NCBI GenBank assembly: GCA_963836005.1
Contig: CAWIHS010000002.1
Span: 620,001-684,000 of the forward strand
Length of the DNA: 64,000 nt
Direction of reading: 5' to 3'
DNA from: CAWIHS01 sp963836005
GTDB taxonomy: Bacteria; Pseudomonadota; Gammaproteobacteria; GRL18
The notes beneath the pieces were generated by a model. That model was not told where the DNA came from and did no database searches. It saw only the letters and a program-made list of their open reading frames with translations. This document shows positions 26,034 through 35,900 of the stretch, piece by piece. How positions within the stretch are numbered: the first letter of the stretch is position 1; each line of letters starts with the position of its first letter. The position numbers and the translations under genes were made by a program.

Positions 26034-26708
26034 TCAGAATTGCACGGTAAGCTTGGCGCCGATGACCAGCGCGTTATCAATGTCGCCGGTACCCGCCGGG
26101 CGAATAATATATTGAAGGTCAGGTGTAATACTGAAATCATGGTTGAGGTCAAACTTATGGTTGAGTTCTATGACCGCTTCATAATCCTTGTCCGCTTTGC
26201 CTTCACTGTCCCCGGCCTGGTTGAGCTCGTCACTGTACCAGTCGGCAGTGATACCCAGTCCGGTGACATCCCGGGGGCGAGAGCTGAACAGTCCTTCATA
26301 CAGCAGTGCCGTATTAAAGTAGTTGTCCATCAGATTGACCTTGTCTTCCAGGCTGAATACCACAGAGCCCGTCCAGGACAGTCCCTTGCTGCTGCCGCAG
26401 AAAGAATTGTTGACGAACTGACAGTATAGCGGAGAACGCAGAAAATCATCATTGGCGACGAGTCGTCCATAAGCCAGGTCTAGGCGGTTATCCAGCAGCA
26501 AGGTGTTGAACTGTACCTTGGCCACCTTCCAGGTCTGTCCACCGTAGATCTCCTGTACCGTGAAGGTGTTGCCTCCTGCGGAAGGTGCGACATATTTTTC
26601 TGAGACACTGTCGCCGCTGCGCTGAGAGAATTTGAACAGCAAGGTCGTGTTGTTCCAGTCGAGCATCCTGTTCAGATCCAGTTTCAGGTCAAAGCCGATA
26701 TTGTGCAA
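26034..26708 (-). pseudogene. OprB-type carbohydrate porin, truncated
   Basis: About 224 residues match an OprB-family outer-membrane sugar porin: NIGFDLKLDLNRMLDWNNTT, FKFSQRSGDSVSEKY, IYGGQTWKVAKVQ, LDLAYGRLVANDDF and the C-terminal strands ending VIGAKLTVQF. A normal member has roughly 400 or more residues. The signal peptide and N-terminal strands are missing, and the match continues out of frame up to about 26745 (PAPSHETPS then ERGGTYLHNIG). The segment between KVNLMDNYF and GLFSSRPRDVTGLG also looks internally shortened. Confidence 0.8.
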
Positions 26709-26748
26709 ATAGGTGCCTCCCCGCTCGGAGTTTCATGGCTGGGGGCAG

Positions 26749-27212
26749 GATTGTCCGGTTTTTTCTGAAAGTTGCGCACTTGTCTATTTTCGTCAGCGCT
26801 TCGTCAGCGGCAATGACCCCGAACCTGCAGCATTCTGCAATGGAAGTGAGGATATAGAACTTGTAACGTTTGCTTCGCGTGGATAAAGAATCTTTTCTGC
26901 TATTTTTTTCTGCTACTATTGGCGTTGAATCCGAAATTTATAACAAAAAATATAGTTAGGACTTTTCCAGCTGTCAAGTTACAGTTTGTGGCTCTATAAC
27001 CAACGCAAGGCCTGACAATGGCTGTGAATAAAACAGGAGGTTGCAGTTAATAAACCAGATTCGATCTTGCCGGAAATTTCTTTATTGCTCTATTGATATG
27101 AGCGTTTACTTATGCTGTAGTTAATTTGACGCAGCGTAAGTATTCTTCGAGGATATAAGCTATTCTGAATAGTAGCTTTACGCAGGATTTTATCTAACTT
27201 CTGGACACTATC
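26749..27212. other. Gene-free stretch before the exporter operon
   Basis: No coding frame or RNA gene is recognised. The AT-rich part near 26900-26960 could hold a promoter for the adaptor gene, but I cannot choose -35/-10 elements with confidence. Confidence 0.5.
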
Positions 27213-28361
27213 GTGACAGCAAAACATCGGCATTTATTTATTTTTGTCATTATCATACTGCTTATAATTGGCCTGTTTCTATACACTAGCCGCCCGAAAC
27301 CGGTGAAGGTACGGGTTGCCGAGGCGGCCATTGGCAGCATAGAAGAAACGGTTGCCAATACACGCGCCGGGACGGTAAAGGCCTGTCATCGCGCCTTGAT
27401 AACTCCGGCGATTGGCGGGCAGATCGCCAGAATACCGGTGAGAGAGGGAGATTCTGTTGAGCAGGGCGCTTTGTTACTTGAGTTATGGAATAAAGACTTA
27501 AAGGCACAGCTCGAACTGGCTGAGAGTCAGGCAAAAGCAGCCCAGGCCAGTGCGGAAAGCGTCTGCGTTCGAGCTGATACGACAGCAAGAAATACAAAAC
27601 GCAAACTGGAGTTGAGAAAAACCAGGGCCATCTCCGAAGAGCTGGTTGAACAGGCAGTGGGGGATGCCAAAGCGCAAAAAGCAGATTGTGAATCAGCACA
27701 ATCTTCAGCCAGAGTGAGCGCTGCACAGGTCAATCTGGCCAAAGCCCATCTGGAACGTACCCGTCTGACAGCACCTTTTGCCGGGGTGATTGCTGAAGTG
27801 GCGGGTGAACTGGGGGAATATGTCACTCCCTCACCGCCCGGCATCGCGACGCTTCCGGTGATTGATATGGTTGGTAAAAACTGCTTTTATGTCAGCGCTC
27901 CCATCGACGAAGTCGATGCCCCGGTGATTAAATTGGGCATGCAGGCACGTATCACTCTGGATGCCTTTAAACAGCGGCGTTTTCCGGGAAAAGTCAGACG
28001 CATAGCCAATTATGTTCTAGATCGTGAAAAACAGGCCCGAACCGTTGAAATCGAGGTTGATTTTTCTCAGCCCGGAGTAATGCAGGAGCTGTTGCCCGGT
28101 TACAGTGCGGATACCGAGGTTATTATTAAGACACGGGATAAAGTGCTCAGAGTGCCTACTGAGGCGGTGATAGATAAACAACAGCTGTTTGTGTTCCACA
28201 GGGATGAAAAAAGTCTCGAATTGCGGGAAGTGAAAATAGGTCTCTCCAACTGGGATCATACTGAAATCACTGAAGGACTAACTGCAGGTGAATGGGTGGT
28301 GTTGACTGTGGAACGAAAAGGTGTGCTCGATGCCGCTTATGCCGTTGCTGAAACTGAGTGA
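27213..28361 (+). CDS. Periplasmic adaptor (HlyD/MacA-like) of an ABC exporter
   Basis: This 382-residue membrane-fusion protein has one N-terminal membrane anchor (LFIFVIIILLIIGLFLYT). The rest is a half-lipoyl domain (ITPAIGGQIARIPVREGDSV), a helical hairpin (about 100-190), the second lipoyl half (LTAPFAGVIAEVAGELGEYV) and beta-barrel/membrane-proximal domains. It connects the inner-membrane ABC transporter encoded next to it to an outer-membrane channel, which is not encoded here. Translation starts with GTG. Confidence 0.88.
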   Translation: MTAKHRHLFIFVIIILLIIGLFLYTSRPKPVKVRVAEAAIGSIEETVANTRAGTVKACHRALITPAIGGQIARIPVREGDSVEQGALLLELWNKDLKAQLELAESQAKAAQASAESVCVRADTTARNTKRKLELRKTRAISEELVEQAVGDAKAQKADCESAQSSARVSAAQVNLAKAHLERTRLTAPFAGVIAEVAGELGEYVTPSPPGIATLPVIDMVGKNCFYVSAPIDEVDAPVIKLGMQARITLDAFKQRRFPGKVRRIANYVLDREKQARTVEIEVDFSQPGVMQELLPGYSADTEVIIKTRDKVLRVPTEAVIDKQQLFVFHRDEKSLELREVKIGLSNWDHTEITEGLTAGEWVVLTVERKGVLDAAYAVAETE

Positions 28362-28372
28362 ACTGATTGCCG

Positions 28373-29038
28373 ATGATAGTACTTGAACAGATTCAGCGTC
28401 AATTTCAGGTCGGAGACGAAGTGGTCAGAGCCCTGGATGATATTAATCTGAATATAGCGGGTGGTGAATATGTTTCGATCATGGGGCCTTCGGGGTCCGG
28501 AAAATCTACTCTGCTGAATGTACTGGGCTTACTCGACAGGCCTGACAGCGGTCACTATGTGCTTGATGGTGAAGATGTGACCACGCTGAGCGAAGTGCAG
28601 CTGGCGCACATCCGGGGACATAAGATCGGCTTTGTATTCCAGTTTTTCCATCTGCTGCCTCGTTTGACCGCGGCAGAGAATGTCGCTCTGCCATTGACAC
28701 TCTCCGGGATGGCCCATCATGAACGTGATCAGCGTGTGAATAAGATGTTGACAGCGCTGGGTCTGCAAAACCGCGCCAAACATCGCCCGGATCAGCTTTC
28801 CGGCGGACAGCGTCAACGGGTCGCTATCGCAAGAGCAGCGATAACCCGGCCATCCATATTGCTTGCAGATGAACCCACGGGCAACCTGGATCATGTCTCA
28901 GGAAAGGATGTCGTCGATACCCTGGAAGAATTGAATGAACAGGGTATTACTTTAATTGTAGTGACGCATGATGTTGAGCTCGGTAAACGTTCCAGACGCA
29001 AGATAAAAATGGATGACGGCAGGATCATTCAGCAATAA
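28373..29038 (+). CDS. ABC transporter ATP-binding protein (MacB/LolD type)
   Basis: This ATPase of about 221 residues belongs to the MacB/LolD/FtsE class. It has Walker A GPSGSGKST, the Q-loop FVFQFFHLLPRLTA, signature LSGGQRQRVAIARA and Walker B LLADEPTGNLD, with H-loop VVTHDVE. The LLPRLTAAENVALPL segment is typical of mechanotransmission ABC systems that act on periplasmic substrates. It follows the adaptor by about 11 bp. ATG 28373 is preferred over TTG 28367. Confidence 0.92.
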   Translation: MIVLEQIQRQFQVGDEVVRALDDINLNIAGGEYVSIMGPSGSGKSTLLNVLGLLDRPDSGHYVLDGEDVTTLSEVQLAHIRGHKIGFVFQFFHLLPRLTAAENVALPLTLSGMAHHERDQRVNKMLTALGLQNRAKHRPDQLSGGQRQRVAIARAAITRPSILLADEPTGNLDHVSGKDVVDTLEELNEQGITLIVVTHDVELGKRSRRKIKMDDGRIIQQ

Positions 29039-29204
29039 AGCAAAAAATGCGGAATACCTGGAGCCCATCTATTCATGGCAGGCCATAATACGCCAAAAGA
29101 TAGAGTGCTGTTTTTAATAACCTGCTTGTATTGAAAATGTGCCAAAAGAGAAATCACACTTTTCCTTTTGCATTCCAAAATCCGGGTAAATATTTGAGCA
29201 ACCA

Positions 29205-30410
29205 ATGCCTGTAAATGACGTCATACAATTTGTCATCCATGCCATGGGAGGGTACCGAACCCGCACCATGCTGATGCTGCTGGCTATGGCCATGGGAGTG
29301 GCCTCGGTGATTGTATTGACGTCGTTGGGTGAAGGTGCAAGATTATATGTCAGTCAGCAATTTTCTTCATTGGGGACCAATCTTTTAATTGTCCTGCCCG
29401 GACGCAATGAAACAACCGGTGCAGCACCGCCATTGTTGGGCACCACTAACCGCGATCTCACCCTGAATGACGCACTGGCACTGCAGCGTAGTCAGTACAT
29501 CAAACGCATGGCGCCGATTGCGGTCGGCTCGGCGCCGGTATCATGGCAACAAAGAGAACGTGAAGTCATTGTGCTGGGGACCACCCGCAGCTATTATCAG
29601 GTCCGCCAGCTAACAATGGGAAAAGGTCAGTTTCTACCTGATTCTGATCTCTTTCGGGCATTACCGGTCTGTGTGCTTGGGCATAAATTATTCAGGGAAT
29701 TATTCGGACATCAGTCACCGCTGGGCCAGTGGGTCAGGATTGGCGAATATCGCTGTCGTGTCATTGGTGTGCTGGATGAGACAGGGATGTCCATTGGTGT
29801 CGATATGAGCGATCTGATTATTATTCCGGTTGCCTCAGCACTGGCACTGTTTAATACCAGCTCGTTATTCCGGATTCTGACTGAGATCCGCGAACCGGAT
29901 ATCATGCCGCAGGCAGAAAGTGATATCCTGGAGATTATACGTCAGCGTCATGAAGGTGAAGACGATGTGACGGTTATCAGTCAGGATTCACTGTTAGCTA
30001 CGTTTAATCGTATCCTGCATATCCTGACATTGGCATTGGGAGGTATTGCGGCTATCAGTCTGATAGTCGCAGGTATAATGATCATGAATGTGATGCTGGT
30101 AGCTGTTGCTCAGAGAACTACCGAAATTGGCCTGCTCAAGGCTTTAGGGGCTTCAAGACAGCAAATCATGACGTTATTTCTAACCGAATCCGCATTTTTG
30201 TCGGTGACAGGAGCATTGATCGGTATTGTCATTGGTCTTGCGGCCAATGGACTTTTACAAAATCGTTTCCCAGAGATCCCGTTCCAGCCTCCGCTCTGGG
30301 CGTTGTGGTCAGCATTGCTGGTGGCCATCTGCAGCGGTGTTATTTTCGGTATGATACCCGCCTTACGTGCCGCCCGGCTGGATCCCGTGCAGGCGCTGTC
30401 CAGACATTAG
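29205..30410 (+). CDS. ABC transporter permease, MacB/FtsX type (first copy)
   Basis: This 401-residue permease has one N-terminal membrane helix (TMLMLLAMAMGVASVIVLTS), a large periplasmic MacB core domain (about 50-270), then three C-terminal helices in the FtsX pattern (ALGGIAAISLIVAGIMIMNV, TTEIGLLKALGASRQQIMTL). It ends with the family signature MIPALRAARLDPVQALSR. It likely forms a heterodimer with the next permease, as both differ from one-gene MacB by lacking a fused ATPase. Confidence 0.9.
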   Translation: MPVNDVIQFVIHAMGGYRTRTMLMLLAMAMGVASVIVLTSLGEGARLYVSQQFSSLGTNLLIVLPGRNETTGAAPPLLGTTNRDLTLNDALALQRSQYIKRMAPIAVGSAPVSWQQREREVIVLGTTRSYYQVRQLTMGKGQFLPDSDLFRALPVCVLGHKLFRELFGHQSPLGQWVRIGEYRCRVIGVLDETGMSIGVDMSDLIIIPVASALALFNTSSLFRILTEIREPDIMPQAESDILEIIRQRHEGEDDVTVISQDSLLATFNRILHILTLALGGIAAISLIVAGIMIMNVMLVAVAQRTTEIGLLKALGASRQQIMTLFLTESAFLSVTGALIGIVIGLAANGLLQNRFPEIPFQPPLWALWSALLVAICSGVIFGMIPALRAARLDPVQALSRH

Positions 30411-30421
30411 GTGATGTAACC

Positions 30422-31621
30422 ATGTATGCTGCTGACTTACTGAAGTTATCTTATAGTTCCCTGGATGCCAGCCGCGGCCGCAGTCTGTTGACCGCTTTGG
30501 GTATCGCTATAGGCATTGCATCCGTGGTGTTATTGACCTCCTTGGGAGAAGGATTGCACCGCTATATGCTGGCAGAATTTACCCAGTTTGGCACCAATCT
30601 GATTGGTATCACACCGGGAAAAAGTACCACTACGGGTTTTTCCGGTGCAGTTATCTCCAATATTCGACCGCTGACCCTGGAGGATGCAAAAAATCTGCGA
30701 CGTTTGCCAGCGGTTATCGCCACCGTACCTGTGATTCAGGGAAATGCTCCCGTGGAAGCTGCTAATCGTCAACGACATACCACCATTTACGGGGTAGGTC
30801 ATGCTGCTCCTGAAGTGTGGAAATTTTCCGTGGCTCAAGGACAGTTTTTGCCTGATGATGATCCTGTAAGCGCAAGGGCTTTTGCCGTGCTGGGAAGCAA
30901 AGTTAAAAATGAACTGTTTGCTGAAGTCAATCCGCTGGGACAGTTGATCAGGGTGGGCGGTTATCGTTTTCGGGTTATTGGAGTGATGGAGTCCAAAGGG
31001 CAGATGCTGGGTTTTGACCTGGATGATGCAGTCTATATTCCGGCTGCAAAATCCATGGAACTGTTTAATCGTGACAGTTTGATGGAAATTGATGTGCTCT
31101 ACGCAGCCCATATGAATGCGGATAAAATCAGTGAACAGATCAAGGCGGAGCTAACCCGACTGCATGGCAGTGAAGATTTTACCACTGTGAGCCAGGAACA
31201 GATGCTGCAAGTGCTGAGCTCCATTCTGAATATTTTTACCTATGCTGTAGGCGCTCTGGGCGGTATTTCTTTATTGGTGGGTGCGGTGGGCATTCTGACC
31301 ATTATGACTATTGCTGTCAGGGAGCGAACCGGGGAAATTGGATTGCTGCGTGCACTGGGAGCTCGTCGGCAGCAGATATTGATACTGTTTATCAGTGAAG
31401 CGCTGGTGCTGTCCGCGCTTGGCGGGATCGCTGGATTACTGCTGGGCTGGTCGGGCGCGGTGCTGATCCATATGCTGATACCGGCATTGCCGACCCACAC
31501 AAGCTGGTCTTTTGTGCTATTCGCAGAATTATTGTCATTACTGATTGGCCTGCTGGCAGGCGTGATACCCGCCTACCGGGCTGCCAGCATAAATCCTGTT
31601 GAGGCTTTACGTTCTGAATAA
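30422..31621 (+). CDS. ABC transporter permease, MacB/FtsX type (second copy)
   Basis: This 399-residue paralogue of the preceding permease follows it by 11 bp. It has the same layout: N-terminal helix LLTALGIAIGIASVVLLTSL, periplasmic domain, then GALGGISLLVGAVGILTIMT, RTGEIGLLRALGARRQQILI and the ending GVIPAYRAASINPVEALRSE. The start at 30422 was chosen because upstream in-frame codons overlap the first permease. The substrate of the four-gene exporter is unknown; candidates are antimicrobial peptides, lipoproteins or siderophores. Confidence 0.9.
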   Translation: MYAADLLKLSYSSLDASRGRSLLTALGIAIGIASVVLLTSLGEGLHRYMLAEFTQFGTNLIGITPGKSTTTGFSGAVISNIRPLTLEDAKNLRRLPAVIATVPVIQGNAPVEAANRQRHTTIYGVGHAAPEVWKFSVAQGQFLPDDDPVSARAFAVLGSKVKNELFAEVNPLGQLIRVGGYRFRVIGVMESKGQMLGFDLDDAVYIPAAKSMELFNRDSLMEIDVLYAAHMNADKISEQIKAELTRLHGSEDFTTVSQEQMLQVLSSILNIFTYAVGALGGISLLVGAVGILTIMTIAVRERTGEIGLLRALGARRQQILILFISEALVLSALGGIAGLLLGWSGAVLIHMLIPALPTHTSWSFVLFAELLSLLIGLLAGVIPAYRAASINPVEALRSE

Positions 31622-31815
31622 TTAAATATAATTCCTTAATACTCTAATGAAATTCATAGCACTAAGTACTATATTTAAAGGTGAAGGTATTTTTTCAGTG
31701 TAAATGTAATTATCACTCCTATAAAAGCCGAAGATCATTAATAGATTGCAGGTTAATTCAATTTCACTGAATAAAAAGATATCTGTTAGTCAATCTTTTT
31801 TCATAGCCAGGTAAA

Positions 31816-32925
31816 GTGACGCCAATGAATAATTCAACTCAGGAAGCCCCTGATTTTTTCCCCACTAAATACTGGCATAAGCTGGATGATGGTCGAGTGC
31901 AATGCGATGTATGCCCGCATTTCTGTAAATTAAAAGAAGGTCAGCAGGGTTTGTGTTTTGTACGAGCCAACCATCAAGATGCGATTGCCTTAACCACCTA
32001 TGGCCGTTCCAGCGGGTTTTGCATCGATCCCATAGAAAAAAAACCGCTCAATCATTTTCTTCCTGGCACACCGATACTGTCGTTTGGCACTGCAGGCTGT
32101 AATCTGACCTGTAAGTTCTGCCAGAACTGGGATATGAGCAAGTCGCGGGAAGTTGATATCCTCGCAGATCAGGCCTCGGCTGAAAAAATTGCCCGCGTTG
32201 CCCATGAATTGGGATGCCGCAGTGTGGCCTACACATATAATGATCCGGTGATCTTTATGGAATATGCCATCGACATAGCCAGAGAATGCCGCAAATATGA
32301 CATCAAATCGGTGGCCGTGACTGCCGGCTATATCAATGCGCAGCCGCGCAAGGAATTCTTCAGCTACATGGACGCGGCCAATGTTGATTTAAAAGGCTTT
32401 AGTGAAGATTTTTACCGCAATCTGACCGGCGGGCATTTGTCCACCGTATTGGACACACTGGTGTATCTCCAACATGAAACGGATGTGTGGGTGGAAACGA
32501 CCACCCTGTTAATACCGGGTCAGAATGATTCGGATGAAGAAATCAAGAAAATGACCCGCTGGGTGGTTGAGAATCTCGGCACTGATATGCCAATGCATTT
32601 CACCGCCTTCCATCCCGACTGGAAGATGATGGATGTGCCTCCCACCCCCGCTAAAACACTCAGCCGTGCACGTCAGATTGCGCTGGACAATGGCGTTCAT
32701 CATGCCTATACCGGCAATGTCCATGATAAAGGCGGGGAAAGTACTTATTGTCATCACTGCGGGCAGCGTTTGATTGGCCGCGACTGGTATGTGCTTTCTG
32801 AATGGAATCTGGATGTCAACGGCTGCTGTAATCAGTGCGGCACGCCATGCGCAGGTGTGTTTGAAAGTAAACCTGGTGACTGGGGGGCAAGACGCCAGCC
32901 GGTCTATTTGAAATCCTATGCCTGA
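31816..32925 (+). CDS. amrS: AmmeMemoRadiSam-type radical SAM enzyme
   Basis: This 369-residue radical SAM protein has the [4Fe-4S] motif CNLTCKFCQNW (about residue 95) and the AmrS family pattern: CDVCPHFCKLKEGQQGLCFV, DPIEKKPLNHFLPGTPILSF, YTYNDPVIFMEYAID, NVDLKGFSEDFYRNLTGG and TAFHPDWKMMDVPPTP. C-terminal Cys pairs (CHHCGQ, CNQCGTPC) suggest an extra metal site. It is related to pyruvate formate-lyase activases. The usual partners (Memo and AMMECR1 proteins) are absent; it is 9 bp upstream of nifJ instead. GTG 31816 or ATG 31825 may be the start. Confidence 0.88.
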   Translation: MTPMNNSTQEAPDFFPTKYWHKLDDGRVQCDVCPHFCKLKEGQQGLCFVRANHQDAIALTTYGRSSGFCIDPIEKKPLNHFLPGTPILSFGTAGCNLTCKFCQNWDMSKSREVDILADQASAEKIARVAHELGCRSVAYTYNDPVIFMEYAIDIARECRKYDIKSVAVTAGYINAQPRKEFFSYMDAANVDLKGFSEDFYRNLTGGHLSTVLDTLVYLQHETDVWVETTTLLIPGQNDSDEEIKKMTRWVVENLGTDMPMHFTAFHPDWKMMDVPPTPAKTLSRARQIALDNGVHHAYTGNVHDKGGESTYCHHCGQRLIGRDWYVLSEWNLDVNGCCNQCGTPCAGVFESKPGDWGARRQPVYLKSYA

Positions 32926-32934
32926 GGTTTAATT

Positions 32935-35900
32935 ATGTCTAATTCCAGTATGCTAACCATTGACGGTAATCAGGCTGCTGCGAGTATGGCGCATAAGCTT
33001 AATGAAGTGATCGCCATTTACCCGATTACACCCGCTTCCCCAATGGGAGAGTGGGCAGACCGCTGGTCAGCCGATGGAGTATCCAATCTCTGGGGAACAG
33101 TTCCTCAGGTGGTTGAAATGCAGAGTGAAGGTGGAGCAGCGGGGGCTATTCATGGTGCCTTGCAGGCTGGTTCATTGACGACCACTTTCACCGCCTCGCA
33201 GGGACTGCTGTTGATGATCCCCAATATGTACAAGATTGCCGGTGAGCTGCTGCCCACAGTTTTTCATATCGCCTCGCGATCCCTGGCTGCTCAGGCGTTG
33301 TCCATTTTCGGTGATCACAGCGACGTTATGACCGCAAGAATGACCGGATTTGGCATGTTGTGCTCCAATTCACCTCAGGAAATCATGGATTTTTCAGTGA
33401 TTGCACAGGCGGCCAGTCTGGAAGGTCGTATTCCCATGCTGCATTTTTTTGATGGTTTTCGTACCTCTCACGAAATCAGAAAACTGAGCTCCATTGATGA
33501 TACTGTTTTGCATGCCATGATCAAGGACGAATGGATCGCGGCGCATCGTGCCCGCAGTATGTCTCCGGAACATCCCGTGGTGCGCGGTACATCGCAAAAT
33601 CCTGATATTTATTTTCAGGCGCGAGAAACCGTTAATCCCTACTACAATCGTTTTCCTGAAATTATACAGCAGAGCATGGATCGATTTGCTCAGCTGACCG
33701 GACGACAATATCAGCTGTTTGATTACCTGGGGCATGAACAGGCCGAACAGGTTATTATCCTGATGGGCTCAGGTGCAGAAACAACAGAAGAGACGGTCAA
33801 GCATTTAACCTCCCGGGGTGAAAGGGTGGGCATGATCAAGGTTCGCCTGTATCGGCCTTTTAGCCCACAGGCGCTGCTGGCCGCGATACCAGCCAGCTGT
33901 AAAAAAATTGCCGTACTGGATCGTACCAAGGAGCCGGGCGCTGATGGTGAACCGCTATACAAAGACGTGTTATGTGTCATAGCTCAGGATACTTTTGCAG
34001 CACAACCGAGATTCAATCGCATGCCTGTTGTGGTGGGAGGGCGTTATGGTCTGTCGTCCAAAGAGTTTACCCCGGCTATGGTGAAAAGAATTTTTGATGA
34101 GCTGAAAAAAAATCAGCCTAAAAATCATTTTACTATTGGTATTCATGATGATGTGACCTTCAGCAGCCTGGACTGGGATAAGGATTTTCGTACCGATGCG
34201 AATAAACACACCTTTCAGGCCGTGTTCTATGGCCTGGGCAGTGATGGCACGGTCAGCGCGAATAAAAACAGCATAAAAATTATCGGTGAGCATACGAAGC
34301 AGCATGTACAGGGCTATTTTGTCTACGATTCAAAGAAAGCCGGTGCCGTTACCGTGTCACATCTGCGTTTTGGCCCCAATTCGATTCGTTCCACCTATTT
34401 GATTGAAGATGGCGATGCTGATTTTGTGGCCTGCCATCAGACCGTTTTTCTGGAACGTTACAATATGCTCTCTAAAGCTGCCGATCGCGGCGTATTTTTA
34501 TTGAATACGGCCGTTGAACCTGATCGGGTCTGGGACACTTTGCCTGCTGAAATGCAGCAATTGATGATTCAGAAGCATATCCGCTTTTATATCATCAATG
34601 CCTATGCTGTTGCAGAGCACTGTGGACTCGGTCAACGCATCAATACCATTATGCAGACCTGTTTTTTCGCCCTGTCTGATATTTTACCCAGAGAAACAGC
34701 TATTGAAGCCATAAAAACAGCGGTCAAAAAAACTTATGGGCAAAAAGGTGCCGGACTGGTTGAAATCAATTTTAAGGCTATCGATGAATCACTGGCAGGT
34801 TTGCACGAGGTGCAGCTACCCGATCAGGTTAGCAGCCATTTTGAGATTCCTTCGCCGGTATCTGACTCAGCACCGGAATTCATCAGAAATGTTACAGCGG
34901 AAATTATTTCCGGCAGAGGTGATCAGGTTCCGGTCAGTTTATTGCCAGCCGATGGTACTTTTCCTGTGGGCACAGCGGCTTATGAAAAACGCAATCTGGC
35001 ACTAGAAATACCCATTCTCGATCCGCAACTATGTTCCCAGTGCGGCAAGTGTCCTCTGGTCTGTCCGCATGCAGCAATCCGCAGTAAAATCTTCCCGGCA
35101 GAGGCGCTGTCTGGTGCACCTGAGAGTTTTCAGCACGCCGCCATAAAAGGCAAGGGTTTTCCGGAAGGTATGCACATTACCTATCAGGTAGCCCCGGAAG
35201 ACTGCACCGGCTGTGGTTTATGTGTAGACATTTGTCCTATTCGGGATAAAAACAATCCGCAGCATAAAGCGCTGAATATGCAGCCACAGCCACCGCTGCG
35301 TGAACAGGAAAAAATTAACTGGGCCTTTTTTCTCTCCCTGCCTGAATATGATCGCCGTGGACTGAAAATTAATACGATCAAGGGATCCATGGTTTTACAA
35401 CCGCTGTTTGAATTTTCCGGTGCCTGTCTGGGATGTGGTGAAACGCCCTATATTAAACTTGCCACCCAATTATTTGGTGATCGTATGCTGGTAGCCAATG
35501 CCACCGGTTGTTCTTCTATCTATGGCGGTAATCTTCCCACCACCCCCTGGACACACAATGCACAGGGACGCGGTCCGGCCTGGAATAATTCTTTGTTTGA
35601 AGATAATGCCGAATTTGGACTGGGGATCCGCATAGCCATTGATAAGCAGACAGAACAGGCCCGGGAGCTGCTGAACGAAGTGTCCGGTTCTCTTAATCAG
35701 GCGCTGATTGATCGTATACTCAATAACCCACAGACCAGTGAAAGCGAAATCTATGAGCAACGTCAGGACATCGTTGAACTGCAGCAGTATTTACAGAAAA
35801 TGTCAGGAGAAGCCGCTGTACAACTGACGCAACTGGCAGAAAATCTGTGCAAGAAAAGTGTCTGGATCATTGGCGGTGACGGCTGGGCCTATGACATTGG

